A program made the translations under genes and the position numbers. From Croceimicrobium sp965658275 (GTDB lineage Bacteria; Bacteroidota; Bacteroidia; Flavobacteriales; Schleiferiaceae), in assembly GCA_965658275.1 (NCBI GenBank), contig CBFHRN010000001.1, positions 55,374-119,373 of the forward strand: a stretch of DNA of 64,000 nt. The letters run 5' to 3'. This document shows positions 17,266-26,221 of the stretch, piece by piece. Every line of letters starts with the position of its first letter. The stretch's first letter is position 1. The notes below the pieces were generated by a model, which saw only the letters and a list, made by a program, of their open reading frames with translations, was not told where the DNA came from and did no database searches.

Positions 17266-18024
17266 CTATAGGCGATTGATGTAATTGAGACTTTTGGCAA
17301 GCCGATGGCTGTACCAAGTGAGCATTTCTCCATCCAGGATTTTGCACGTAAATCTTGCCTTATGAAATTCTATCGTATCAGCAGATTTAAAAGGATAAGG
17401 CTCGGAACTAAGAAAGATATACTTCGGTTTAAGTCTTTGTACCTCCTCCCAACTAAGTTCGGGGTAGCGGCTTCCATTAGGAGCGGCGTTTTTAAATCCC
17501 TTAGCCTCTAATAAAGCTGATATATAGGAGTCGGGTCCGGCCACCATAAAGGGCTTATTCCAAATGAAAATAAGAAAACTACCTTCGGATTTATCCATTT
17601 TAGAAAGTGCCTCAGTGGCCTGGTGCAAATAGACATGAGCTTTCTCATCCGCTTGCAGTAGGTTGCCCATCTCTTTAATTAGGCCTCGGGCACTCTTTAA
17701 ATCACGAACATCGCTTACATAAACTGGGAAGTCTTTCGCGAGTATCTCGATTTGCTCTTCAATATTTTCCTCCTTGTTGGCGAGGATTAAGTCGGGCTGT
17801 AATTGCCGAACGAGTTCCACATTTACATTCTTGGTCCCACCTATTATGGTTTTAGATTCTTTTAATCCTTTCGGATGTACACACCATGTGGTTAAACCAA
17901 TTATAGAATCTTCACCGGCAAATTCCGCCGCTAGTTCGGTAAGAGAAGGCACCAATGATATAATTCGCCTTGGTTTCCTTTCTAGTTTAAGGATTCGTCC
18001 TATTTGATCTTGAATCTCGAGCAT
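17266..18024 (-). CDS. Cytosolic BtuF-like helical-backbone metal-receptor protein
   Basis: Resembles the periplasmic binding protein class that captures vitamin B12 or iron chelates (RIISLVPSLTELAAEF near the N-terminus, NVELVRQLQPDLILANKEENIEEQIEIL, and a C-terminal SWEEVQRLKPKYIFLSSEPYPF). It lacks any signal peptide: MLEIQDQIGRILKLERKPRR leads straight into the domain. It is therefore predicted to be cytosolic, as in a widespread Bacteroidota subfamily of unknown role. Length 252 aa. Its ATG overlaps the stop of the cystathionine beta-synthase gene by one base, so the two are co-transcribed. No permease or ATPase of a B12 importer is nearby. Confidence 0.75.
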   Translation of the reverse strand: MLEIQDQIGRILKLERKPRRIISLVPSLTELAAEFAGEDSIIGLTTWCVHPKGLKESKTIIGGTKNVNVELVRQLQPDLILANKEENIEEQIEILAKDFPVYVSDVRDLKSARGLIKEMGNLLQADEKAHVYLHQATEALSKMDKSEGSFLIFIWNKPFMVAGPDSYISALLEAKGFKNAAPNGSRYPELSWEEVQRLKPKYIFLSSEPYPFKSADTIEFHKARFTCKILDGEMLTWYSHRLAKSLNYINRL

Positions 18025-19397
18025 TAGCTCAAGGCATTAATCAGATCTTGCTTGGTTATAATATGATAGGATCCATTAGTCTTTTTAACCATAACAGCAG
18101 CATTGTCCTTGTTAATTAAGGCCGCCACAGACTTCACAGAATCCTTGTGCCCTACTATAGGGAAAGGCTTGTCCATAATGTCTTCCACGAATTTCTCAGC
18201 CAAGCTAGGGTCTTCAATAATCGAGGAAAAAAGGCGACTATCATCTAAAGATCCTACCAATTCGCCATTCTGTAAAACCGGGATTTGAGAGATCGAAAAT
18301 TGTTTCATCTTCTGAATTGCAGAAGCAATTACCTCTTGAGGACCTACAGACACTAATGGCAGGTTTTCATGAGCTTTAACAAGGTCGCCTGCGGTACTAT
18401 TTTCAGTAGTCAGGAAACCGCGATCGCGCATCCAGTCATCATTAAAAATTTTACCTACATAGCGGCTTCCGTGATCATGGAATAGCACCACCACGCAGTC
18501 ATCTGGCTTTAACTCATTCCTTAGCTGGCGAAGGCCCTGCATGGCCGATCCACAAGAATAACCTAAAAATAAGCCCTCCATTTTAGCAAGGTCGCGCGTG
18601 GCTAAAGCCCCATCTTTATCGCTAACTTTTTCAAAATGATCGATGATACTAAAGTCAACGTTTTTTGGTAAAATATCCTCACCTATGCCTTCGGTGATGT
18701 AACTGTAAATTTCTTTCTCATCAAATTCACCCGTCTCATGGTATTTCTTGAAAACGGAGCCGTAAGAATCGATGCCCCAAATTTTAATATTGGGATTTTT
18801 CTCCTTTAAGTAACGACCAACACCAGAGATGGTACCACCAGTTCCAACGCCAACAACAAAGTGCGTGACGCGACCTTCCGTTTGTTCCCAGATTTCAGGC
18901 CCGGTGCTTTCATAATGAGCCTCTGAATTACCCGGATTGTCATATTGGTAAGGGTAGTAGGAGTTTGGTATTTCTTTATGCAAACGATCGGCTACCGAGT
19001 AATAGCTTTCGGGGTGTTCGGGTGGAACGCTGGTGGGACAAACGTAAATCTCGGCGCCCATTGCGCGTAATACATCCATTTTTTCTTTACTCTGCTTATC
19101 ACTAAGGGTGCAAATAAGTTTGTAGCCTTTGACGATAGCAGCCAATGCCAGCCCCATACCGGTATTACCCGACGTACATTCGATAATAGTCCCGCCTGGT
19201 TTCAGCTTTCCCTCTTTCTCTGCATTTTCAATCATTTTAAGGGCCATTCGATCTTTTACCGAGTTACCAGGATTGAAGTATTCTACTTTCGCTAATACCT
19301 CACAAGGGAAATCTTCCACAATCTTATTGAGTTTGATCATGGGAGTATTACCAATAGTTTCTAGAATATTGTCGTATACCTTTTTTACGGGGCGCAT
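18024..19397 (-). CDS. Cystathionine beta-synthase (PLP enzyme with C-terminal CBS pair)
   Basis: Fold-type II PLP enzyme joining serine and homocysteine to cystathionine, or acting as a cysteine synthase. The catalytic domain (about residues 1-330) has ETIGNTPMIKL, the PLP lysine in GNSVKDRMA, the phosphate loop SGNTGMGLA and GVGTGGTISGVG. A C-terminal Bateman module (about residues 335-457) holds two CBS motifs. The 457-aa length and this module separate it from simple CysK (about 310 aa). No N-terminal heme-binding extension is present. A -7 element lies just upstream, and a BtuF-like gene follows in the operon. Confidence 0.93.
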   Translation of the reverse strand: MRPVKKVYDNILETIGNTPMIKLNKIVEDFPCEVLAKVEYFNPGNSVKDRMALKMIENAEKEGKLKPGGTIIECTSGNTGMGLALAAIVKGYKLICTLSDKQSKEKMDVLRAMGAEIYVCPTSVPPEHPESYYSVADRLHKEIPNSYYPYQYDNPGNSEAHYESTGPEIWEQTEGRVTHFVVGVGTGGTISGVGRYLKEKNPNIKIWGIDSYGSVFKKYHETGEFDEKEIYSYITEGIGEDILPKNVDFSIIDHFEKVSDKDGALATRDLAKMEGLFLGYSCGSAMQGLRQLRNELKPDDCVVVLFHDHGSRYVGKIFNDDWMRDRGFLTTENSTAGDLVKAHENLPLVSVGPQEVIASAIQKMKQFSISQIPVLQNGELVGSLDDSRLFSSIIEDPSLAEKFVEDIMDKPFPIVGHKDSVKSVAALINKDNAAVMVKKTNGSYHIITKQDLINALS

Positions 19398-19419
19398 GGA
19401 AATCGTTTCAAATTTGCCG

Positions 19420-19427
19420 CAAAGCTA
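19420..19427 (-). promoter_or_regulatory. -7 element upstream of cystathionine beta-synthase
   Basis: The minus strand reads TAGCTTTG, an exact TAnnTTTG match, 22 bp before the ATG. Its first three bases are the stop codon of the upstream LolC/E-type gene, so the promoter is embedded in the end of that gene. Confidence 0.4.
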
Positions 19428-20653
19428 ATCAAAACGTATGGCTTTATTGGGACTAACACGACTTACCAAATAGGAGGGTATTAATAAGCAAATAAGGGCT
19501 ATAAATAAGGTGATTAGGTTTAAACCGANNNNNNNNNNGGACTTAAATCAATGCTCACAACACTCACATAATAAGTCTCTGGGTCTAACTTAATAAAGCC
19601 AAACTGCTGTTGTAAAAAGGTAAGGCCCAAACCAAGAATATTTCCCCAAAGCAAACCCTTGCCAATTAGATAGGCCGCATTGATTAAAAAGATCTTTTGG
19701 ATATTGAAGTCTTTTGCCCCTAAAGCCTTCAGCAGTCCAATCATGCTGGTTCGTTCCATAATTAAGATGAGCAAGGCGATGGACATATTGATCGTTGCCA
19801 CCAGGATGATTATAATTATGATAATCAATATGTTAAGGTCGAATAGGTCCAGCCATTGAAAGAGTTGCATATTGAGTCGTCTTGCCGTAAGGGCATCGTA
19901 TTCAAAAGGCAGGGCGAACCTAATATCACTCGCAACTTGTTCGGCATTTTCACCATTCACCAAATGAATTTCATAGGCCCCTACTTCATCTTTGTCCCAT
20001 TTTGAAAGCCGGCGAACATGTTTTAAATCTCCTAGGATAAAGGTTTCATCCAGTTCCTCGAAGTCGGTTCGGAAAAGTCCAGCTATGATAAATCGACGTC
20101 GCAAGGGCGCCTGATTATTTCGTACAAAGAACATTTCAACTTTCTCATAGAGCGCCAACTTAAGCTTGCGGGCTAATTTTTCACTAATCAAAATGCTATC
20201 TTGATAGGATTCGCCGGCAAAGGAGGGAAGCTTTCCTTGGGTTAAAAAGCGTTCAAAAAAATGGAGTTGATAGTCAGAATCGAGACCTTTTAGAACGACT
20301 CCTTCAAAAAGATCTTCTTTTTTTAGGATGCCCGCTCTTTGTCCAAAGGCTTGAACTCGATCAATTCGCGAATCGGAGTTTAAAGCCCCTATTAAGCTAT
20401 CCGAGAGCGCCAAAGGCACTTGTTCATAAGTCGGGTTGGGTCGGTAATTTAGGATTTGAATATCTCCACCGAATCCGGTTACTTTGTTTTGAATGGCTTT
20501 GCGCAAGCCGTTTCCAGTAGAAACGGCTAAAATCATTATAAGAAGTCCTAAGGCAATAGCCCAAACGGAGATGTTTAATACCGGCTTTGCCACCTTGCGG
20601 GCGGCTGAAGGGTTTTTAAGAATGCGACGGGCTATGAAAAACTCGAATTTCAA
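19425..20653 (-). CDS. LolC/LolE-type ABC transporter permease (FtsX-like), crossed by an assembly gap
   Basis: Inner-membrane permease predicted to release lipoproteins to a LolA carrier. N-terminal helix in the typical context MKFEFFIARRI...ISVWAIALGLLIMILAVSTG, then a MacB/LolE periplasmic domain, then three C-terminal helices (IIIIIIILVATINMSIALLILIMERTSMIGLLKALGA). The run of Ns at 19529-19538 interrupts the gene just after YYVSVVSIDLSP. Beyond it, in a different frame than 10 Ns would give, is the family C-terminus GLNLITLFIALICLLIPSYLVSRVSPNKAIRFD, with TAG at 19425-19427. The gap is therefore probably mis-sized by one or more bases. The start is TTG 20653; an in-frame stop lies just upstream and the family N-terminus begins there. 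Confidence 0.85.
19529..19538. other. Ten-base run of N (assembly gap)
   Basis: Bases 19529-19538 are unknown. The frames on either side of the LolC/E-type gene join only if the true gap length is 2 modulo 3 (for example 8 or 11), not 10. Homology to the usual IDL-x(6)-LN spacing suggests about three to four missing residues. Confidence 0.95.
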
Positions 20654-21867
20654 TGATGAGGTTTAGTAAACAAATACTTCGCGCCAAATATACATTAATG
20701 CTCATGCTTTGCACAGTAATTCTTCTGGGCCAAGCACCGCTGAAGGAATCTCCTGACCTAATGGTTGCAGCAGACCGACCAGGCGCTTATTTACCGAGCC
20801 TTTATGGTAAAAAAGTAGGTTTGCTGGTTAATCAAACCTCGCGTTTACAGTCGGGCCAGCATTTACTTGACTTTCTATTGGAAAATCATATTGAGGTTGT
20901 TCGGATATTTAGTCCGGAGCACGGTTTTCGTGGAAAAGCTTCCGCTGGAGAGCATGTTGCGGATGGAAAAGACCCCAAATCCGGATTACCCGTAATATCC
21001 CTCTATGGAAATAACCGTAGGCCTACGAAAGAACAAGTTCAAGACCTTGATGTCGTCGTTTTTGATATTCAGGATGTGGGAGTTCGGTTCTATACTTATA
21101 TCAGTACGATGACTTATATGATGGAGGCTTTGGCTGAAGCGGGTAAGAAGATGCTAATTCTAGACCGTCCTAATCCCCATGGTTATTATATCGATGGCCC
21201 AGTCTTGAACCCGAAGCACAAATCCTTTATTGGTTTGCATAGGGTCCCGGTTGTGCATGGCATGACCGTTGGGGAGTACGCCCAAATGCTAAACGGGGAA
21301 CGTTGGCTGCGTGGCGGTTTTATTTGTGATTTGGAGGTAGTGCCTTGCTATGCCTATGATCATAACACCCGATATTCCATTCCAATTAAGCCATCACCTA
21401 ATTTACCTAATGATACGGCGATTACACTCTATCCTTCTCTATGCTTCTTTGAAGGCACTACGGTAAGTGTGGGAAGGGGAACGGATTATCCATTTCAAAT
21501 GATAGGCGCTCCTTGGTTTAAAGATGGTACTATTGATTTTACCCCCAAAGAAAATGAAGGGGCTAAAAGCCCGCCTTACGAGGGGCAATTGTGTAGGGGT
21601 TTTCTACTGCAAGATTTCTCCAATGCCTATATAGACGGTTTAGGGGAGCTTTATTTGTATTGGCTCATTGAGTCTTACAAGATGGCTCCAGAAAAAGAAA
21701 AGTTTTTCACCAATTTCTTTAGGCTCTTAGCCGGAACCACGGAATTACAGCAGCAAATTGAAGAAGGTAAAACGGTGAAGGAAATTCGGGAATCGTGGCA
21801 ACAAGGGCTTTCGGAGTTTCAACTTCGCCGCCGAAAGTACTTATTGTATCCCGATTTTGGCTATTAG
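20653..21867 (+). CDS. NamZ-like exo-beta-N-acetylmuramidase (DUF1343)
   Basis: Secreted enzyme of the DUF1343 family, whose characterised member NamZ removes N-acetylmuramic acid from the non-reducing end of peptidoglycan chains. Signal peptide: hydrophobic LMLMLCTVILLGQA. Family motifs: GKKVGLLVNQTS, FSPEHGFRGKASAGEHV, VVFDIQDVGVRFYTYISTM, ILDRPNPHGYYIDGP, VPVVHGMTVGEYA and FFEGTTVSVGRGTDYPF. Length 404 aa is typical. An alternative start is ATG 20698, which gives a shorter signal peptide. The ATG at 20653 shares a base with the divergent permease start. The end overlaps the convergent glycosyltransferase stop. Confidence 0.9.
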   Translation: MMRFSKQILRAKYTLMLMLCTVILLGQAPLKESPDLMVAADRPGAYLPSLYGKKVGLLVNQTSRLQSGQHLLDFLLENHIEVVRIFSPEHGFRGKASAGEHVADGKDPKSGLPVISLYGNNRRPTKEQVQDLDVVVFDIQDVGVRFYTYISTMTYMMEALAEAGKKMLILDRPNPHGYYIDGPVLNPKHKSFIGLHRVPVVHGMTVGEYAQMLNGERWLRGGFICDLEVVPCYAYDHNTRYSIPIKPSPNLPNDTAITLYPSLCFFEGTTVSVGRGTDYPFQMIGAPWFKDGTIDFTPKENEGAKSPPYEGQLCRGFLLQDFSNAYIDGLGELYLYWLIESYKMAPEKEKFFTNFFRLLAGTTELQQQIEEGKTVKEIRESWQQGLSEFQLRRRKYLLYPDFGY

Positions 21868-22961
21868 GATTCTAAAACCAAGCTTTCGTAAAATGCTCCG
21901 TAACCTTTAATGGTATTCTCAGCGCTAAAACGAGTTCGAATCCTTTCTTTGGCTGCTTCTCCCATACGCTTAGGTGCATCTGGGTCTTCGTACATCTTCT
22001 CTAAAGCTTTTGCCATCGCTTTTGGGTCTTGCTTCGGTACCACGTAACCACTTTCTCCATTTACTATCATTTCGCGGTTTCCGGGGATATTGGTTATAAT
22101 CGCTGGGGTAGCTAGGGACATACCTTCCAAAACCGATTTGGTAATAGACTCACCATAAAGTGATGATAGGACAAAGGTCTGCGCCATCTTAACAATGCGT
22201 AAACTATCCCCTCGCCAGCCCATAAAATGAATCCTTTCTGGATGAGGGCAGGCTTCAACGATTTTCAAGTTTTCGGGAGTGTCCATGTCTTTACCTAAAA
22301 GGAGAAGGTGGATATTGTAGTCGGGATTAATGTGTTGAAAAGCTTTCAGGAGATAAGGAACCCCCTTCATCTTACGATTATTCGCGGCGCAAACAGCGTA
22401 AAAGGCATTAGGGTCCAGTCCTAATTCTTCGTGTTGCATAGCCTCTACTTCTTCATACCACTCCAATCGGTGTCCTTTATTAACGGTATGCAATCGAGGC
22501 TTACTAAAAACCCGCGCCCGATTGATGTGTTCCGCTACCCCTTCGGAGTTACACATGATGGCATCGACTCTTGGATGTAAAAACTTGAAATAAGCAGCGG
22601 GGTCATACCAATGAATATGACCTTCAAAACCACGGTATAGTACCACTTTTACCGGCGTCCCCTTAGCCGCCTGAATACCATTAACCATGGCTTTTCCATT
22701 GAAAAGATGCATAACATCGTAGGCTCCATCTAGTATTTCGCGGCGGATGAATTGAATTTCATCTTGGTCGAATTTTTTCTCTGGGTGAAAATCAATCACT
22801 CGGATTCCTGCATCTTCGAATTTTTGGCAATACCAACTATCCCCATAGGTCATAATGGTTACCGAATGCCCTGCTTTTTGAAGCCCTATAAATATTTCGG
22901 CCTCTGGTCGAACGGTAATGGTAGTGCGGTAATTACTGATTACAAGAATCTTCAAAGCCAT
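21864..22961 (-). CDS. Glycosyltransferase family 4 (GT-B fold)
   Basis: Retaining GT-B glycosyltransferase, probably using a nucleotide-sugar for surface polysaccharide or glycoconjugate synthesis. The N-terminal Rossmann domain starts MALKILVISNYRTTITVRPEAEIFIGLQKAGH; the C-terminal donor site has AANNRKMKGVPYLLKAF, IHFMGWRGD and the E-x7-E motif region ESITKSVLEGMSLATPAIITNIPGN. I chose ATG 22961 because the 44 residues added by an upstream in-frame ATG at 23093 are not family-like and would run into the divergent decarboxylase gene. This gives 365 aa. A 7/8 match to the -7 consensus (TACCTTCG on the minus strand) lies about 15-20 bp upstream. Confidence 0.9.
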   Translation of the reverse strand: MALKILVISNYRTTITVRPEAEIFIGLQKAGHSVTIMTYGDSWYCQKFEDAGIRVIDFHPEKKFDQDEIQFIRREILDGAYDVMHLFNGKAMVNGIQAAKGTPVKVVLYRGFEGHIHWYDPAAYFKFLHPRVDAIMCNSEGVAEHINRARVFSKPRLHTVNKGHRLEWYEEVEAMQHEELGLDPNAFYAVCAANNRKMKGVPYLLKAFQHINPDYNIHLLLLGKDMDTPENLKIVEACPHPERIHFMGWRGDSLRIVKMAQTFVLSSLYGESITKSVLEGMSLATPAIITNIPGNREMIVNGESGYVVPKQDPKAMAKALEKMYEDPDAPKRMGEAAKERIRTRFSAENTIKGYGAFYESLVLES

Positions 22962-23051
22962 GCAAAGAATTTCCGCGAAGGTAAGGATTAGAAAATGCTT
23001 GAAAAGTGAACATTCATGGTGAAAAATCATATTCCGACTAGGAGGGCCGTG

Positions 23052-23059
23052 TAACTTTG
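23052..23059 (+). promoter_or_regulatory. -7 element upstream of the PLP decarboxylase
   Basis: TAACTTTG, an exact TAnnTTTG match, ends only 4 bp before the ATG at 23064. If used, the transcript would be leaderless or nearly so; alternatively the true start lies further in. Confidence 0.4.
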
Positions 23060-23063
23060 CGGC

Positions 23064-24302
23064 ATGATTTGGAAGAAGCAAACAAAAGATCAAATAAAGC
23101 AGCGCGTTTTTAACGCCTTAGATGCCAACCGTAATTACGATAGCGACTATATTCTAGGAATTCCGGGAACTTATTTGGACACGGAACAGTTTCACCGGGA
23201 CGCACCTTTTCTGGAAGATGCTCCATTTCTTCGGACTTTTATAAATAACCCCAACCATATTGGATGTCATACCCTTACCGGTGATGAAGGCGAAGATATG
23301 TTTCGAGGAACACAGCGCATCGAAGTAGAATTAATCCGTTTGATTTCGGAAGAGATATTTAAGGCTGAAGAAAGGTCGGTGGATGGCTATGTTGCTCCGG
23401 GGGGCACTGAGGCCAACATCCAAGCCCTATGGATTTACCGAAACTATTTTCAAGCAAAGCATGGAGCTAGTCTTAAGGAAATCGCCGTTTTGTTTTCTGA
23501 AGATTCACATTACAGCTTCTTTAAAGGAGCTAATCTCCTTTCGATTGAAGCTATATCGGTTCCGGTAGATGAGTTTTCAAGGAAGATTGATGAAATGGCA
23601 CTTCAGGAGGCCCTGGAGTCTGCGAAAGCTAAGGGTATTAAATACATCATTGGTATAGCCAATATGAGTACAACTATGTTTGGATCTGTGGATGATGTAG
23701 ATGTATTGGCCGATAGTTTTGAGTCCATGAATTTGCCCTATAAAATTCACGCCGATGGAGCCTTTGGCGGCTTTATTTATCCATTTACCAATCCAAATTC
23801 GAAATTGCATTTTGCCAATCCTCGCATTACGAGTATTACCATTGATGCCCATAAAATGCTGATGGCTCCTTATGGAACAGGGGTATTCTTAATTCGGAAA
23901 GGATGGATGCATTATGCTGCTACGAGCGAAGCTAAATATGTTCAGGGTTTAGACTTTACTATGGTGGGCAGTAGGAGTGGGGCTCAAGCTATTTCTATTT
24001 GGATGATTTTAATGACTCATGGGCCTCTTGGTTGGCAGAACACCATGCAAAGGCTTATTCAAGAGACAGATAAGCTTTGTAGGGCTTTGGATGATCTTGG
24101 CATCAATTATTTCCGGAATCCGCATTTGAACATTGTTAGCATGCAAGCCGATCAAGTTCCTGAGGGAATTCCTGAAAAATACCGATTGGTGAGTAATAAC
24201 TTCGAAGGACAACCACGTTGGTGGAAAATCGTAGTGATGCAACACACCATCGGTAAAGTCGTGGATACCTTTATTTCAGATATGAAAGGAGCACTGGCTT
24301 AA
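23064..24302 (+). CDS. Group II PLP-dependent amino-acid decarboxylase
   Basis: Fold-type I PLP enzyme of the group II decarboxylase family (glutamate, aromatic amino acid, tyrosine and aspartate decarboxylases). Landmarks: GYVAPGGTEANIQALW (PLP phosphate region), SEDSHYSFFKGANL, PYKIHADGAFGGFIYPF with the Asp that contacts the pyridine nitrogen, and the Schiff-base lysine in IDAHKMLMAPYGTG. Length 412 aa fits the short archaeal/bacterial tyrosine or aspartate decarboxylase-like branch. The substrate cannot be decided. It stands alone and overlaps the convergent kinase gene by 4 bp. Confidence 0.87.
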   Translation: MIWKKQTKDQIKQRVFNALDANRNYDSDYILGIPGTYLDTEQFHRDAPFLEDAPFLRTFINNPNHIGCHTLTGDEGEDMFRGTQRIEVELIRLISEEIFKAEERSVDGYVAPGGTEANIQALWIYRNYFQAKHGASLKEIAVLFSEDSHYSFFKGANLLSIEAISVPVDEFSRKIDEMALQEALESAKAKGIKYIIGIANMSTTMFGSVDDVDVLADSFESMNLPYKIHADGAFGGFIYPFTNPNSKLHFANPRITSITIDAHKMLMAPYGTGVFLIRKGWMHYAATSEAKYVQGLDFTMVGSRSGAQAISIWMILMTHGPLGWQNTMQRLIQETDKLCRALDDLGINYFRNPHLNIVSMQADQVPEGIPEKYRLVSNNFEGQPRWWKIVVMQHTIGKVVDTFISDMKGALA

Positions 24303-25084
24303 GATTGCCAGTGCTCTAAAAGAATTATAAATACCGCTCCTTGGTCGTTTTTAACCTGGATTTCTCCATCATGGGCTTCCACATACTGTTTCACAATACT
24401 TAAGCCAAGACCGGTGCCTTCTTTTTTATTCTTGGTTGTGAAAGGCTCAAAGAGTTTGTTCATAATGTCATCAGGGATACCTGGGCCATTGTCTCTAATT
24501 TCAATTTCCTCCTTTCCATTCACAGTCTTGCTACTTATGGAGATTGTAGGATTAGCTATTTTAAGGTCAAGCAATACATCAGCCGCGTTTGAAACGATGT
24601 TCATTATTACCCTTTTTAATTTGCTTGGATCCCCGGCAAGTTGAATTTGCTCATTTACCCCAATCTCTAGTTGGATGTTTTCGAGACTCCTTCGGTTTTC
24701 GGCGAGCTTCACGGCTTTGTCCGTAATGTCCAAAAGGTAGAGTAGCTCTTCATTAGCACCATCTCCTCGAAGCAGCTCGGTAATCTGCGGGATATTTTTT
24801 ATGGGTGTTCGCAGGTCATGCATAAGCATTCCTAAGGCTTTTCCTGCCGCACTTAATTTCTCCTTCTTTAAAAGCTCCTCTTGCAAATGCGCATTTTGGA
24901 TCGCCTGAATTGCATTTTGTATAAACAGTTGAAGTAGGTATACCTTTTCTGTTTTTAAGGTTTCATTGGGCTCCAGCAGTGCGAAAACCGGATAGTCCTG
25001 AAGTAAGGCTAGAACCACATTTTTTTCCTGAATTATAGCCTGATTATTTTGTCGAGCTCGCTGAATAAGATTTTGCCTGATCAA
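24299..25084 (-). CDS. Sensor histidine kinase (soluble, start uncertain)
   Basis: Histidine kinase with N-terminal helical/coiled-coil region (IQNAIQAIQNAHLQEELLKKEKLSAAGKALG), HisKA H-box MLMHDLRTPIKNIPQI, and an HATPase with N-box NIVSNAADVLLDL, G1 DNGPGIPDDI, F-box LFEPFTT and G2 GTGLGLSIVKQY. No membrane helix. The frame has no ATG: it opens after a stop about 50 bp upstream, and the best start is TTG 25084. Related kinases usually carry a sensory domain (often GAF) before this point, so the gene may be N-terminally truncated. No response regulator is adjacent. Confidence 0.75.
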   Translation of the reverse strand: MIRQNLIQRARQNNQAIIQEKNVVLALLQDYPVFALLEPNETLKTEKVYLLQLFIQNAIQAIQNAHLQEELLKKEKLSAAGKALGMLMHDLRTPIKNIPQITELLRGDGANEELLYLLDITDKAVKLAENRRSLENIQLEIGVNEQIQLAGDPSKLKRVIMNIVSNAADVLLDLKIANPTISISSKTVNGKEEIEIRDNGPGIPDDIMNKLFEPFTTKNKKEGTGLGLSIVKQYVEAHDGEIQVKNDQGAVFIILLEHWQS

Positions 25085-25162
25085 TGATGGATAATAAATC
25101 CTTCGTTTCTTTTGAGTTATGTTCTGAGCTCATATTTGGAGTTTCATGCCCCGAAAAAATGC

Positions 25163-25202
25163 AAAAAAAAAATCCCCGCCAGAACAGAGTCTAGCGAGGA
25201 TT
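25163..25202 (-). terminator. Rho-independent terminator of the thioredoxin gene
   Basis: On the minus strand a 9-bp stem (AATCCTCGC with GCGGGGATT, one G-T pair) is followed by a run of about ten T. It starts 23 bp after the thioredoxin stop codon. Confidence 0.8.
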
Positions 25203-25224
25203 ATGACCTAAATAATAAACCAAA

Positions 25225-25590
25225 TTATTCTTTAGTAGCTAAAAGCTCTTCCTCAATCACATTTTTTAAGTTGTGCTTAGGCATTGCACCTTTAGCCATC
25301 ATAGGGGTTCCTTCGGTAGGGATAAAAAGGATGGAGGGTATACTTTGAATTCCAAAAGCTGCAGAAAGCTCTTGTTCTACTTCCGTGTCTACCTTGTAGA
25401 TAATCACTTCTTCAGCATATTCATCACTTAATTCTTCAAAGATGGGAGCCACCATTTTACAGGGTCCGCACCAATCTGCGTAAAAATCAATGATGGCAGG
25501 CTTAGTTCCCTGATATTTCCATTCTTTATGTTGGGTGTAATCAAATACATCCTTCTTAAATTGCTCTGTGCTTAATTTAACTGTTGGCAT
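25225..25590 (-). CDS. trxA: Thioredoxin
   Basis: Small disulfide reductase with the canonical active site DFYADWCGPCKMVAP, the cis-proline region SIPSILF and the usual thioredoxin fold. The start at ATG 25590 (MPTVKLSTEQFKKDVFDY) fits the family better than the in-frame ATG at 25611; length is then 121 aa. No signal peptide, so cytosolic. It has its own terminator, and upstream lies a region of decayed genes. Confidence 0.93.
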   Translation of the reverse strand: MPTVKLSTEQFKKDVFDYTQHKEWKYQGTKPAIIDFYADWCGPCKMVAPIFEELSDEYAEEVIIYKVDTEVEQELSAAFGIQSIPSILFIPTEGTPMMAKGAMPKHNLKNVIEEELLATKE

Positions 25591-25735
25591 AGTTCTAATT
25601 TCTTGCAGCAAAGGTACTTTCCTGCTTAGGAATGGCTAGTGTTATAAGTTACACTCAATATTAATATCGTGATTTCCAATATTTTCCAAAAACTAATTTC
25701 TAAGCCTAGTGCCTTGGCCTGGTTCATGGATTTAG

Positions 25736-26014
25736 GCTTTTTTGGTTTTCACCAACCATTTAAATGAAATTGATAAAAGTGTTTCCTATGGCTATGGCTG
25801 GGTTCCATTTAAATCAGGAGAGCGTTTTGACAAGGGCGACCTCGATCTTCAGGAGCCTTATTACATTCATGGTGGAAGTACGGAAGGATATCAAAGCATG
25901 GCAGCATCCATTAATAATGGTCAGACCTATATTGTTATTCTTTCCAATTCGGGAAACGGACGTAAAATTTTTGAACTCACAAAAACCATTGCTCATGCGA
26001 TTTATCCTAATTAG
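25736..26014 (+). pseudogene. C-terminal remnant of a serine hydrolase (beta-lactamase fold)
   Basis: The frame opens after a TAG at 25733-25735 and reads FTNHLNEIDKSVSYGYGWVPF, a gap region, then YIHGGSTEGYQSMAASINNGQTYIVILSNSG. The GYGW and HGGSTEGYQS stretches are the C-terminal part of class C beta-lactamase-like serine hydrolases, where HGG carries the third active-site motif. The N-terminal ~250 residues, including the catalytic SxxK, are absent. Only a TTG (25742) could start it. This is a 5'-truncated remnant. Confidence 0.7.
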
Positions 26015-26186
26015 TATCCTTATCACTTTATTGGCAATGCCTTCGGAAGCTCAAATTTCGGAGACTAGCCTCTTGGGTTATTGGCTAGTAGAAAAAGTGC
26101 AGGTGGGAGCAAGGAATATGACTCCGGATGCCAAGTGGATTTGCTTTAAGTCCGGTCGGTCTTTTTCATATCCTTTAAATTTTTAA
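25995..26186 (+). pseudogene. Truncated secreted lipocalin-like protein remnant
   Basis: From ATG 25995, overlapping the end of the serine-hydrolase remnant, the frame gives a signal peptide (MRFILISILITLLAMPSEAQ) and then ETSLLGYWLVEKVQVGARNMTPDAKWICF. This looks like the opening strand of a small lipocalin-like family I recall in Bacteroidota (G-x-W-x-VEKVxVG...MTPxAKW). It ends after 63 residues at SGRSFSYPLNF, well before a full barrel. Together with the preceding remnant it looks like a decayed two-gene unit. The family call is tentative. Confidence 0.5.
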
Positions 26187-26221
26187 TTAAAGGTAGAGAC
26201 TCTTGGTGCTTTATAATTCGG

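Noticed and set aside
25702..25741. Hairpin AAGCCTA...TAGGCTT followed by T run
   Set aside because: A 7-bp stem with a long loop and no plus-strand gene upstream that it could terminate; kept only as part of the decayed region.
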